A DNA stretch of 64,000 nucleotides from contig JAREIK010002453.1 in NCBI GenBank assembly GCA_029783825.1, forward strand, positions 19,863 to 83,862. Direction: 5' to 3'. The notes under the pieces are model-generated. The model saw only the letters and a program-made list of their open reading frames with translations, was not told the origin of the DNA and ran no database searches. The position numbers were made by a program, and so were the translations under genes. Positions 25,059 to 37,590 of this stretch are shown one piece after another; within the stretch, counting starts at the first letter, position 1, and each line of letters opens with the position of its first letter. The stretch is from Sapria himalayana (taxonomy: Eukaryota; Streptophyta; Magnoliopsida; Malpighiales; Rafflesiaceae).

Positions 25059-25941
25059 AAAAATAATAATCTCTCAACATAGAGTGCCTAGATGGAATTT
25101 TAAATTGAGGCTCACTACTTTACAAAACTCCTTAAACTCATCCCTCTCAACAAAAAAAATGTAATTCATCTTTTATGATCATTTTCACCAAAGCCTCCCT
25201 AACTAGTTGTTGATAAAATTGCCAACAAGTTAATTTGTTATCCTATGAACTAGTACCTTTAGTGAAACACAACAAAGATTGTGACTTGTCTTTATCTTTG
25301 TGAGCTTCTATTAATTCTTTTTCGTGTGGAAATTTCATACAAGTCTCTCTCAAGTATTTTTATAACCAGAAAGTACCTTGATCACTTTTTGCCAATTATT
25401 CTTTCATACACCATATACAAGCTGCCCTACTAGTTTCATTTCCCTCTGAATCAACTAAGATCTCATAAGTTTCCCAAACATCAGACTTATACTTTTTATA
25501 AACTTGAGGTTCAGATGTACCTTGAATTTCTTTTACAATTGGAATTGAAGAACCTGCCGTAAAAATAAAATGGTTCGTGAAAGGATGATGATTGCATTTA
25601 CCAGTACCTTGATCATTTGAGATGTGATCATCTTCAATTTATTGTATTGTTCATTTAGCATTGGATTGTGCCATCTACATTGCCATTAATTAATATGATA
25701 TGTTAAGCATAAATACATATAAATATTTCAAATAAGCAAGCTCTACAAAACTTGCTGTAACACATTCAGCTCATTTATTCGGCCCAACCACAACACCACA
25801 ACCAATACTCAACAAAACTAACTAAGACACATAATAATAATAATTAATCACTCAATTCTCGTCATAAAAACAAACCAAAAGGCTGGTGGCATCTAAGACA
25901 TGGTGGAGGCAACCAGAAGTGCGATGGACAAGGGCCGGACC

Positions 25942-26405
25942 TAGAGGTGTCAAACGGGCTGGCCCGGCACGGTCCGACCCGTTTTTTAGGGCATGTTCGT
26001 GCTACCATACCCGGCCCGGCCCATAGGCACGGCGGGTTTTGCAGTGCCTTGCCTGGCCCGCTCGGGCTTGGCTATCAGAGTGGTTCGGGATACGGGAAGA
26101 CCGCGGCTCGGGTCGAATCAGACCCGACCAGCGGTCTTTTTTTGCAGGAGGGGCATCCTGGGGTCGGGCTCACGTGACACCCGGCACGGGACTGACACGT
26201 GCCAGGGTGGCGTGCCGCGTGCCGAACCGTGCCGGGTCAGGCACGGCACGGCTCTGGCCAGGCTCGGTACGGCACGACACGCTCCTAACCAGGGCACGGC
26301 ATGGGCCTGGGCACGGAATTTTTCCGTGCCGGGATGAGCCAGGCATGGCTGAGCGTGCCGTGCCTCGTGCAGGGCCGTGCCGGCCCGGCCTGGTTGACAC
26401 ATGTA
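25942..26405. mobile_element. Nested 464-bp non-autonomous hAT-type element, GC-rich
   Basis: A compact GC-rich element inside hAT-1. The left end is TAGAGGTGTCAAACGGGC and the right end, reverse-complemented, is TACATGTGTCAACCAGGC; 15 of the first 20 positions match. The flanks are GCCGGACC (25934-25941) and GCTGGACC (26406-26413), an 8-bp duplication with one mismatch. The interior is rich in GGCACGG/CCGTGCC motifs on both strands, which create several long overlapping chance ORFs. The TAGAGGTGTCAAACGGGC end is of a type I recall from plant hAT-derived non-autonomous elements. No transposase is encoded. Confidence 0.85.
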
Positions 26406-26739
26406 GCTGGACCTAACTGAACACGGCTAGAACGGCGTGAGGTGGCCTGGAACTCGTCGGAACAGCAATAGGTACGTCGGAATTGGATGGTTAGTAGCGG
26501 AATTGGTGGCATCTTCATGTATTATATATATATATATTCCTGGTTCTAGTATTGGTTTTTTAGGACGGGATGGTTCTCGGGATAGATATTGCTTAAGATC
26601 CGAAATCGTCCCAAAATAAAAAATACGTGACAGAACGGGACGGGAAAAGTCAAAGCCAACGGATTTTTCTTAGTCACGATTCTTTCGAGACAAGACTTCG
26701 GGTCAAGTCGCGAATCTCCGAGTCCAGTGAGCAGCCCTA

Positions 26740-29700
26740 CTAAATGCATATAAAGTTAAATCAGTAAACTCCTAAACCCCATAATGCCTAAATACATAAA
26801 CCATTAAATGGCTAAATACTACTTAAAAATTAATAAATCTATTTTTTATTGCTATTTATTATATTTTTAAAGATTCATTTTAATTATTTATATTTTTAAT
26901 TATATATAAATATTAATTACAAAATAAATTGAGTTAGACAAATATAATTAATATAAATTATTTTTCATCAAAAAATTATTGATAAACTTTTTAAAGAAAA
27001 AAAAATTTCAAAACAAAAAATTATTATATAGTAATATATTTTGCTTTTCTTCCGAATCATTTTAGGTTTTGTAATTATATTTTAATTGATATTTATATTA
27101 TTAATAATAGATTATTAATTTATATTTTGATCATTATTAGAATATTTATCAATAAAATTATTTATATTGAATTTATATGATATATAAATATAATGATTAT
27201 TATAACAATATATTGTAATCACTTTAAAAAAAATTTAAAAATTATTTTATTTTCTAAGGTTATAACCTTTGAAAATATCAAAAAATAATAAAAATAAATT
27301 TTTTATTTTTTTAATAAATCCTATAAACCACTAAATGCATACACAATTAAATCAGTAAACTTTTAAACCTCATAATGCTAAATACATAAACCATTAAACT
27401 GCTATATACTACTTAATAATTTATAAATGTAATTTTTATTTCTATTTATTATAATTTTAAATATTCATTTTAATTATTTATTAGTTAATTTTTATAGAAA
27501 TATTTATTACAAATTAAATTATAAGAGCAAGATATATAATTTAATTAATTTATTTTTAATCAAAAAAAATATATGCTTATAAAAGAAGTAGAAATTTAAA
27601 AATTAAAAATTATTATCTAGTAAAATATTTTAATTTAATTTTGAATCAATTTGGATTTTGTAAATATTTTTTAATTAATATCAATCTTTTTATTAATAGT
27701 TTATTATTTTAAATTTTGATCAGTATTATATTATCTATCAAAGAAATTGTTTATATTGAATTTATATGATATATAATTATTAATATTATTATTACTAAAT
27801 ATTGTATTCACATTTCAAAAAATTTTAAATATCATTATATTTTCTAAGGTTACAACCTATAAAAATGAGAAAAAATTACAAATTTTTTTTGTAATATTTT
27901 TGTTTAAATAAAACATTTAAACCACTAAATGCCTTAAAACATAAATTGCTAAACTCCTAAACGACAAAACCATTAAATACTTAAACTATTAAACGGGTGT
28001 ACATTAATAAAAAATCATAAATCTCAATTTAATTTTTATTAAGTATAATTTTAAATTTTTATTTTAATTATTTATCAGTTTTTTTAATAGAAATATTAAT
28101 TACAAAATAAATTATTAGTGAGATAGATCTAATTTAAATAATTTATTTTTCATTAAAAAAATATATATATCCTTATAAAAAGTGGTAAAATTTTAAAAAC
28201 AAAAATCTATTATTTATTAATATATTTTATTTTTATTTTGAATCATTTTAGATTTTGCAATTATATTTTAATTTATATCATTCTTATTAATAATAGTTTA
28301 TTAATTTTTTATTGATCATTATTATAATATCATTTAATAAAATTATTTATATTGAGTTTACATTATATATAATTATTAAGATTATTATTAATGAATATTA
28401 TATTCACATTTAAAAAAAATTAAAAATTATTATAATTTCAAAGGTTATAAACTTCAAATATTAAAAAAAAAATAAAAAAATTTAATTTTTTATTCTTTTA
28501 TTCTTTAAATAAAAACTATAAATCACTAAAGTCCTAAACACTTAAATCACTAATCCCCAAAACAACTAAATACTTAAACCATTAAACTAGTATATCCTGA
28601 ATAATAAATAATAATTCTAAATTTTATTTGTATTCATTATAATTTAAATATTCATTTTAATTATTTATTAGTTTTTTTTATAGAATTATAAATTAAAAAA
28701 AATTATGTGGAAGACAAATATAATTTAAATAATTTACTTTTAATAACAAAAAATATAAACTTATAAAAAGAAGCAAAACATCAAATAAATTATTATTTAG
28801 TATTATATTTTACTTTGATTTTGAATAAATTTACATTTTGCAAAATTTACATTTTGGAAATTTATTTTTTGATCATTAATATAATATATTTCATTATAAT
28901 TGTTTATATTGAATTTACATGATATATAATTATTTAAATTATCATAACTAAATATAGTATTCACATATAAAAAAAATTTAAAAATTGTTATATTTTCAAA
29001 GTTTAAGACATTCAAAATTTAGAAAAAATAACAAAAATAATTTTTTTGTTATATCATTATTTAAATAAAACTTATAAACCATTAAATGCCTAAACACATA
29101 AATATCTAAACTGCTAAACCCTGAAACCCCTAAATACTTAAACCTTTAAACTCGTAAATCTTAAATATAATTTAAATAATTTATAGAAATATTAATTACA
29201 AAATAAATTATGAGTGATACAAATATAATTTAAATAATATATTTTTCATCAAAAAAACATATAAGCTTATAAAATGATGCAAAACCTAAAAAAAATTATT
29301 ATTTATTAATAAATTTTTCTTTGATTTTGAATCATTTTATGTTTTTTAATTATATTTTAATTTATATCTATCTTATTAATAAAAGTTTTTTAATTTATTT
29401 TTTGATAATTGATATAATATCTATCAATAAAATTGTTTAGATTTAGTTGATATTTTATATAGTTATAATATTTATTATTACTAAATATTGTATTCACATT
29501 TTTAAAAAATTTTAAAATTATGATATTTTCTAATGTTATAACCTTTGAAAATTTGAAAAAATATCAAAAATAAATTTTTTATTATTTCATTATTTGAATA
29601 AAACCTATAAACCATTAAATGCCTAAATACTTAAATCAATAACTTCTAAATCTAAAAAACCCTAAATAGATAATTTTTTTAAACATGTATATCCTAAATA

Positions 29701-32152
29701 ATAAATAATAAATCTCAATATTATTTTTTTAATTATAATTTTAAATATTCATTTTAATTATTTATTTGTTTATTTTTATATAAATATTAATTACAAAATA
29801 AAATATAATTTATACAAATATAATTTATATAAATTATTTTTCAACATAAAAATATAGATAAACTTAATAAAATAAAAAAAATTTAAAAACAAAAAAATAT
29901 TATATAGTAATATATTTTGCTTTGTTTCTAAATCATTTTAGGTTTTGTGATTATATTTTAATTGATATCTAACTTATTAATAAGAGATTATTAATTTATT
30001 TTTTGATCATTATTAGAATATTTATCAAATAAAAATGTTTATATTGAATTTATATGATATATAAATTTAATAATTTTTATAACTAAATATCGTATTCACT
30101 TTTGAAAAAAGTTTTAAAATTTTTATATTTTCAAAGTTTATAACCTTTGAACATTTGAAAAAATAAAAAAATATTTTTTTTGTTATTAAATTATTTAAAT
30201 AAAACCTATAAATCACTTAATGCCTAAACACTTAAATCACTAAACTACAAAATTTTGATACCCCTATATAGATCATCCTTTAAACCAGTATACCCTAAAA
30301 AATAATTAATAAATCTCATTTTTATTTGTTTTCATTATAATTTAAAAAATTCATTTTTATTGTTAATTTTTTTATTTATATATATATATATATTAATTAT
30401 AAAATAAATTATGAGTTAAAAATATAATTTATAAAAATTATTTTTCATCAAAAAATAGATAAGCTTATAAAAAGAATAAAAATTTAAAAACAAATAATTA
30501 ATATTAAGTAATATATTTTGCTTTGCTTTTGTATCATTTTAGTATTTGATATTATATTTTAAGTAATATCAATCTTATTCATAATAGATTTTTAATTTAA
30601 TTTTTGATAATTATTAGAATATCTATCTATAAAATTGTTTATATAGAATTTTTATGATTTACAATTATTATGATTATTATAAATAAATATTTATTCACTT
30701 TTGAAAAAAATTTAAAAATTATTCTATTTTCAAAGTTTATAACCTTTGAAAATATCAAAAAATAAAAAAATAATTTTTTCTCATAAATAGAAACTATAAA
30801 CCACTAAATGCATACATAGTTAAATATTTAAACTTCTAAACCTTGTGATGCATAAATACATAAACCATTAAACTGCTATATACTACTTATAATTAATAAA
30901 TCTTAATTTTTATTTCTATTTATTTTAATTTTAAATATTCATTTTATTTATTTATTAGTTACTTTTATTGAAATATTTAGTACAAAATAAAGTATGAGTG
31001 CGACAAATATAATTTAATTAATTTATTTTTAATAAAAAAAATATACGGTTCTAAAAGAAGTAAAAATATAAAAATTAAAAATTATTTTCCAGTAATATAT
31101 TTTACTTTAATTTTGAATCAATTTGGGTTTTGTAAATATTTTTTAATTAATTTCTATCTTTTTATTAATAGTTTATTAATTTAATTTTTGATCATTATTA
31201 TATTGTCTATCAATAAAATTGTTTATATTGAATTTATATGATATATAATTATTAATACTATTATAACTAAATATTGTTTTCACATTTCAAAAAATTGTGA
31301 ATATTATTATATTTTAAAGAGTTATAACCAATAAAAATGATAATAAATTATGGAAAATTTTTTTGTTATTTTATTTTTTTATATAAAACCTATAAACCAC
31401 TAAAAGCCTAAAAACATAAATCGCTAAACTCCTAACGACAAAACCTCTAAATACTTAAACAATTAAACTGGTATACATTAATAATAAATTTTAAATCTCA
31501 TTTTAATTTTTATTCAGTATAATTTTAAATTTTTATTTTAATTATTTATCAGTTTATTTTTATAAAAATATTAATTACAAAATAAATTATTAGTGAGACG
31601 GATCTAATTTAAATTAAATCTGTATCCCTAAATAATAAATAATAAATAATAAATTTCAATTTTTTATTATAATTTTAAATATTCATTTTTTTATTAATTT
31701 GTTTATTTATATATAAATATTAATTACAAAATAAATTATGAGTTAGACAAAGATAGATAATATAAATTATTTTTCATCAAAAAAATTTAGATAAACTTAA
31801 TAAAAAAAATTCAAAAACAAAAAATTACTATATAGTAATATATTTTTCTTTGCTTCTGAATCATTTTAAGTTTTGTAATTCTATTTTAATTAATATTTAT
31901 CTTATTATTAATGGATATTTAATAATATTTTTATGATTATTATTAGAATATTTATCAATAAAATTGTTTATATTGAATTTATATAATATATAAATAAAAT
32001 GATTAGTATAACTAAATATTGTATTGATATTTGAAAAAATTTAAAAATTATTATATTTTCAATTGTCATAATCGTTGAAAATATCAAAAAATAAAAAAAA
32101 TAAATTTTTTGTTATTTTATTTTTTCAATAAAACCTATAAACCACTAAATGC
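26740..32152 (-). repeat. Satellite array, block 5 (reverse), between hAT-1 and hAT-2
   Basis: It starts with the right-hand target duplication CTAAATGC (26740-26747) and continues the same monomer. Palindrome markers lie near 27258, 27850, 28443, 29007, 29533, 30135, 30732, 31320 and 32065. Subtype order is k-k-j-b-a-i2-i-k-j-h-k. The last 3 kb parallels 19.5-22.5 kb. A partial monomer h lies near 31590-31620. It ends with CTAAATGC at 32145-32152, abutting hAT-2. The ~70-codon ORFs in it are chance products of AT-rich sequence. Confidence 0.9.
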
Positions 32153-34024
32153 TAGGGGTGTATTGGGACGAGACAGGATGTGGATTACAAATCTATCGTC
32201 CCTTCCCACAGTTCAGAGATTTTTTTTGAAGATCCAGACCCATCCCATAGGTTGAAAATATCAGGATTGGACGGGATGAAGATCCGAGATTTTGGCTAGG
32301 AGAAAACGGTTACGGGATTGAAATGAGTTCGGACATTTTTTTCGATTTATTTTCTTCAAACCGGTCAAGTTAGTTCATATCGAAAGCTTTTGTTGTACCA
32401 TTTATCATTCTTTAGTTATGTATCTTTCAAACTCAAATTGGGCCAATTTTGTTTTGTCAATTACGCTGAATACCACAAACAAGTTCCATTATCTTATCAA
32501 AAGTTTTGATGTGTAGAAAGGATAGAAATGTTAAATAGAACGGGACCGAGTTGTGTGCTTAATTTGGTTCTTTGTTTTGTCACAAGTTGGCTTTGTTCAG
32601 CCGAGTGAAAGTTAACCGTATTAGCAATACTATATTTTTTAAACAATTACTTAAAAATATTAAGGAATAGCTAAAGATGACCACAAACATTGCTAGCATC
32701 AATTACTACTTAAGTAATTGCTAAAATTAGGTAACTTAATATAACAAAAAAATACAACTAATAACAACAATGATAATACTCATTTCAAAGGTCCGTCCCA
32801 AAATAGCAACGAAAATCTAAACCCAATTAATTATCTCTTCTACAACTCCTCCATTTTCTTCCTCCACTGTAGAAGGACAAACAAATATTAAAACGTATTA
32901 ATCATGTAGACATAAATTTTTAATATGAAAGAGTAATAAAAAAACAAAATATTACTTTATAAAATAATATACACCCATTCCAAACTTAGTTGGACAACTA
33001 TAGTTGGAAGAATATTTGGATCTTGTGACCCCTCTGAAAATTATAATTGAACTATATTTTTATTAAATTGAATGAATAAAATAAGTTAAATTGAAATTAA
33101 AATTTACAAGATTTGTATACTAACCTCATTCATTATCATCAAGGTCTTGAACTAATTCTTCAATTTTAATAGGTTTGTTTGAGATTCACAACCAATCTTT
33201 TAGACATATGAGAACTTCAGCTGTAATAGATGTTAAAGAACTACTAAATTTATCTAAAGTTCTTTCCCCAATGCTAAATGTAGATTTGTAGGCCACAGTA
33301 GATGCTTGGATAGCAAATACATCCCTTGCTACATTTGCCAAAGAATGACACCTAACCTCATTTACCTTCCACCAGTTTAGAAGATCAAAATCAATTCTAT
33401 TTTTTGAAGTTTTTCCTCCAATTACCTATCCAACTCTTCCAAAGCTACAACTTCTTGTACTTTCTCCAATTCAACAAAAAAATCATCAACATAAGTATCA
33501 CTAACATCAAAGAAATCATCATTTTACTTCAACACAGTAGAAGAGAAATCATAATCTTTTGATTTATCTTCATTTAAATCTTTATAATCATCCATTATCT
33601 ATTTTAAAGCATTTATAACCTTTTTCACCAAATTTTTAGTCAATTCCTCTCCATAATGCTAAGTGTACTTAACCTTGAGATATTTGAGCTTATATCTAGG
33701 ATCCAACACTACTGCTACAAAAAGCATAATATTTGTTGACCGAAGAGAACCCCAATATTTGTTGAATTTATGCCTCATTTTCATACCCATTTCAGACACC
33801 ATTGTATCTCTACTATTTTCACAAAGTTCAATTTTTGAAAAAATTCGAATAATCTCAGAAAAATAAACACTAGAGGTAAAATATTATGAGCCAGAAAATT
33901 TACAAGTTACCTCATAAAAAGTTTTCAAGAAACTAGACAAAATTTTAGCAGTTGTTCAGTCTCTCTCAGTTGGAGCGTTTGACCCAAACTCCTTCAAAAA
34001 CAATTAGTCTTTGTCCTCCTACTT
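32153..34024 (-). mobile_element. hAT-2: truncated duplicate of hAT-1
   Basis: It begins with the same terminus (TAGGGGTG) at exactly the same nucleotide of the satellite monomer as hAT-1, preceded by CTAAATGC. It therefore descends from the same insertion by segmental duplication, not from a new transposition. It follows hAT-1 co-linearly to the position equivalent to about 24453, with many substitutions and small indels, and then breaks off into forward-oriented satellite. The right terminus and the N-terminal and catalytic parts of the transposase are missing. Confidence 0.9.
33160..34015 (-). pseudogene. hAT transposase C-terminal fragment in hAT-2
   Basis: The reverse-strand remnant equivalent to the C-terminal half of the hAT-1 transposase, including the dimerisation region (ERTLDKFSSSL and ITAEVLICLKDWL, about 33290-33180). 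Where hAT-1 has a stop before STFSTGG, this copy reads AYKSTFSIG, so that stop arose only in hAT-1. Other stops and indels differ between copies. There is no start and no catalytic domain, and no product is expected. Confidence 0.82.
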
Positions 34025-36904
34025 TATTTTTAATTAATATTTATATAAAAATAAACAAATAAATAATTAAAATGAATATTTAAAATTATAATGAAAAAAA
34101 ATGAGATTTATTCTTTATTATTTAGGGTATACCAGTTTAATTAAAATTATATATGTCTCACTAATAATTTATTTTGTAATTAATATTTCAATAAAAATAA
34201 ACTGATAAATAATTAAAAAAAATTTAAAATTATACTGAATAAAAATTAAAATGAGGTTTATGAATTATTATTAATGTATACCAGTTTAATATTTTAAGTA
34301 TTTGAGGTTTTGTCATTTAGGACTTTAATGATTAATGTTTTTAGGCATTTAGTGGTTTATATGTTTTGTTTAAACAATGAAATAATAAAAAAATTATTTT
34401 TGATATTTTTTCACATTTTCAATGGGTATAACCTTTAACAATATAATAATTTTAAAATTTTTTAAAAATGTGAATACAATATTTAGTAATAATAATCATT
34501 ATAATTATATATAATATAAACTAAATATAAACAATTTTATTCCTAGATATGATATCAATTATCAAAAAATAAATTAATATGTTATTATTATTATTATGGA
34601 TATAAATTAAAATATAATTGCAAAACCTAAAATTATTCAAAATCCAAGTAAAATTTATTACTAAACAATAATTTTTGTTTTTTAGTTTTTGCTTCTTTTT
34701 ATAAGCTTATATATTTTTTTGATGAAAAATAAATTATTTAAATTATATTTGTATCACTCATAATTTATTTTGTAATTATTATTTTAATAAACTATTTAAA
34801 TTAGATTTAAGGTTTACGAGTTTAAAGGTTTAAGTATTTAAGATCTTTTGTGTTTAGGAGTTTAGATGTTTAAGTGTTTAGGCATTTAGTGGTCTATAAG
34901 TTTTATTTAAACAATGATATAGCAAAAAATTTATTTATATTATTTTTTCTAATTTTTGAAGATTATATCCTTTGAAAATATAATAATTTTTAAATTTTTT
35001 TTAAAATGTAAATATAATATTTATTTATAATAATCTTCATTATTATAATTCATTAATAAACTATTATTAATAAAATAGTTATTATTTAAAAAGTATTTGC
35101 AAAATCTAAATTTATTGAAATCAAAGTAAAATATATTACTAAATAATAATTTTTTTTAATGTTTTGATTTTTTTATAACTTTATATTTTTGTTATTAAAA
35201 ATAAATTATTTAAATTATATTTGTCTAACTCATAATTTATTTTGTAATTTATAATTCTATAATAATAAACTACTAAATAATTAAAATGAATATTTAAAAT
35301 TATAATGAATACAAATAAAATTGAGATTTATTATTTATTATTCAGGATATACCGATTTAATGGTTTAAGTATTTAGGTGTTTTGTGGTTCAGGAGTTTAG
35401 TGATTTAATTGTTTAGACCTTTAGTGATTTATAGTTTTTTTTAAAGAATGAAAAAACAAAAAATTTAATTTTTTGATTTTTTTTTAATTTTTGAAGGTCG
35501 TAACCTTTGAAAATATAATAATATTTATTTTTTTTAAATGTGAATATAATATTTAGTTATAATAATCTTAATAATTATATATAATATAAACTCGATATAA
35601 ATAATTTTATTGATAGATTTTATAATAATGTTCAATAAATAAATTAATAAACTTGTATTTATAAGAATGATATAAATTAAAATATAATTGTGAAATCTAA
35701 AATGATTCAATATCAAAATAAGATATATTATTAAATAATAATTTTTTATTTTTAAAATTTTGCCTCTTTTAATAAGCATTTTTTTTTGATGAAAGATAAA
35801 TTATTTAAATTAAATATGTCGCACTAATAATTTATTTTGTAATTAATATTTCTATAAAAATAAACTGATAAATAATTAAAATTAATATTTAAAATTATAA
35901 TGGATACTAATAAAACTGAGATTTATGATATATTATTTAGACTATACTAATTTAATGTTTTCAGTATTTATGGGCTTCGGGGTTTAGGAGTTTAGTCATT
36001 TTAGTATTTAGTCATTTAGTGGTTTATAGGTTTTATATAAAAAATAAAATAACAAAAAATTTATTTTTGTTATTTTTTCTCAATTTTGAAGGTTATAACC
36101 TTTGAAAATATAATAATTTTTAAATTTTTTTTGAAAAGTGAATACAATATGAAGTTATAATAATCATAATAATTATATATCATATAAATTCAATATAAAC
36201 TATTTTATTGATATTTATTATAATAATGATCATAAAAAAGTAATAACCAATTATTAATAAGATAAATATTGTTTAAAATATATTTGCAAAACCTAAAATG
36301 ACTCAAATCAAAGTGAAATATTTTACTAAATATTAATTTTAAATTTTTAAATTTTGTATCCATTTATAAGCCTATATATTTTTTGATGAAAAATAAATTA
36401 TTTAAATTATATTTGTCTCACTAATAATTTATTTTTTAATTTATATTTCTATAAAATTAAACTAATAAATAATTAAATTGTATATTTAAAATTATAATGA
36501 ATACTAATAAAAATGAGATTTATTATTTATTATTTAGGGCATAACTATTTAATTGTTTAAGTTTTTTGTGGTTTTCGGGTTAAGGCATTTATTGATTTAT
36601 ATGTTTACACATTTCGTGTTTATTGGTTTTATTTAATCAATGAAATAACAAAAAATTTATTTTTATGAATTTTCGTGATTTTCAGAGGTTATGACCTTTT
36701 AAAATATAATAATTTTTTAATAGTTCTAAAATATGAATACAATACTTAGTTATCATAATCTTAATAATTATATTTGTTGTAGATTCAATATAAAAAAATG
36801 TATTAATATATATTATAAAAATGATCAAAAAAAAATTAATAAACTATTATTAATAACATAGATATTAATTAAAATATATTTGTAGAACCCAAAATAATTC
36901 AAAA
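34025..36904 (+). repeat. Satellite array, block 6 (forward)
   Basis: Forward monomers directly abut the broken end of hAT-2. Palindrome markers lie near 34430, 34970, 35497, 36090 and 36689. Subtypes run h-j-a-b-c-d, the same a-b-c-d order as 8.5-10.9 kb and 59.7-62.2 kb. Subtype a (near 34790-34880) has its characteristic loss of about 80 bases before AAGGTTTACGAGTTTAAAGG. The block ends inside a d monomer, where the sequence turns into its own inverse (AATCAATTTGGGTT at about 36903). Confidence 0.9.
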
Positions 36905-37590
36905 TCAATTTGGGTTATAACTGAATTTACAAACATTTAATTTATATTCAATTTATATTTTACTTTAATTTATCCAGTAAAATTTTAAAAATATAAGCTT
37001 ATATTACTGAATTCAGTTATATTATATATTATTTCTATTAATATATAATAATTACTGGATATTAATAATAGTAATAATAAATTTTAATTTTATCCAGTAA
37101 TAATAATAATATTTTCTAGTAATAACCAATTATTAATAAGATAAATATTGTTATCTTATTTTTCTTCAAATTAATATATAGTAATAATAGATATATTATT
37201 ATATATCAAATTAATTATTATTAATAGATTTATTATTACTGGATAATAGAAAAATATATATTTTTCTATTATTAATAGATATAGTAAAATATATTTATTA
37301 AAATATATTAATATATTTTTCTATTATTTTTCGATATATATTTCTATTATTAATAGATATTAATAATAGTAAAATATATTATTACTATATGGATATTAAT
37401 AATTTTTAAAATAATAGTAAATTATTTTATCCAGTAATAATAATAGTAAAATATATTAATAATAAATTTAATTTATATTAATGGATAATAAATTTTAAAG
37501 TAAAAAAGATATTAATTAAAATATATAATAGATATTTATCCTGTAATATATAAATGTAAAATAATTTATAAACTGAATAATATCCAGTAA
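36905..37590. repeat. Scrambled satellite-derived patch
   Basis: About 690 bases made of short satellite pieces in both orientations with no monomer periodicity. TATCCAGTAATA or its complement TACTGGATA recurs repeatedly, as do TATTAATAGATA and AGTAAAATATATTA. One piece near 37123-37155 (AATAACCAATTATTAATAAG...) repeats a segment of the c monomer at about 36240-36272. The left joint shares AATCAA microhomology with an inverted monomer. It looks like iterative template switching, or a mis-assembled edge of the neighbouring microsatellite. Confidence 0.7.

Larger units (their letters stand above)
23550..25560 (-). pseudogene. hAT-family transposase (BED zinc finger / RNase H-like / dimerisation), broken
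   Basis: A reverse-strand coding remnant in domain order. At the N-terminal end (about 25500-25350) is a BED-finger-like stretch with SDVWETYEI, then CIWC, cut by in-frame stops. The 71-codon open segment 25058-24843 carries VSLTTDTWTS, the region of the first catalytic Asp, then TVHFID. The 151-codon segment 24836-24381 carries TIDNASNND (residues 13-21), CCAHILNLIVRDG (48-60) and DCPTRWNST (106-114). The C-terminal dimerisation region (about 23800-23560) reads FSTGGRTLDKFRSSLTP and ITAEVLIFLQDWL, with a TAA replacing the codon just before STFSTGG. Multiple stops and frameshifts make it non-functional. A possible intron donor (CAG/GTTAGT) follows at about 23550 with an acceptor near 23292. 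Confidence 0.9.
22545..26739 (-). mobile_element. hAT-1: full-length but inactive hAT DNA transposon (4,195 bp)
   Basis: The element is delimited by inverted termini, TAGGGGTGCTCATGGG on the left and TAGGGCTGCTCACTGG as the reverse complement of the right end (13 of 16 positions match). It is flanked by a perfect 8-bp duplication, CTAAATGC. An 8-bp duplication with short termini is the hAT signature. The decayed transposase is on the reverse strand (about 25560-23550). Sub-terminal regions carry repeated GGGACGGGA/GGGATGGGA motifs at both ends, possibly transposase-binding sites. The element is inserted inside the 8-bp block of a satellite monomer. A nested hAT-type element lies at 25942-26405. 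A second, truncated copy of the same locus is at 32153-34024. Confidence 0.93.

Noticed and set aside
25947..26518. Several overlapping 76-125 codon ORFs on both strands, GC-rich
   Set aside because: They lie inside or over the nested non-autonomous hAT element, overlap one another in many frames, and follow from its high GC content and GGCACGG-type repeats.
32153..34024. hAT-2 as an independent hAT insertion
   Set aside because: It shares the exact insertion nucleotide and upstream satellite with hAT-1 and lacks its own right terminus, so segmental duplication explains it better.
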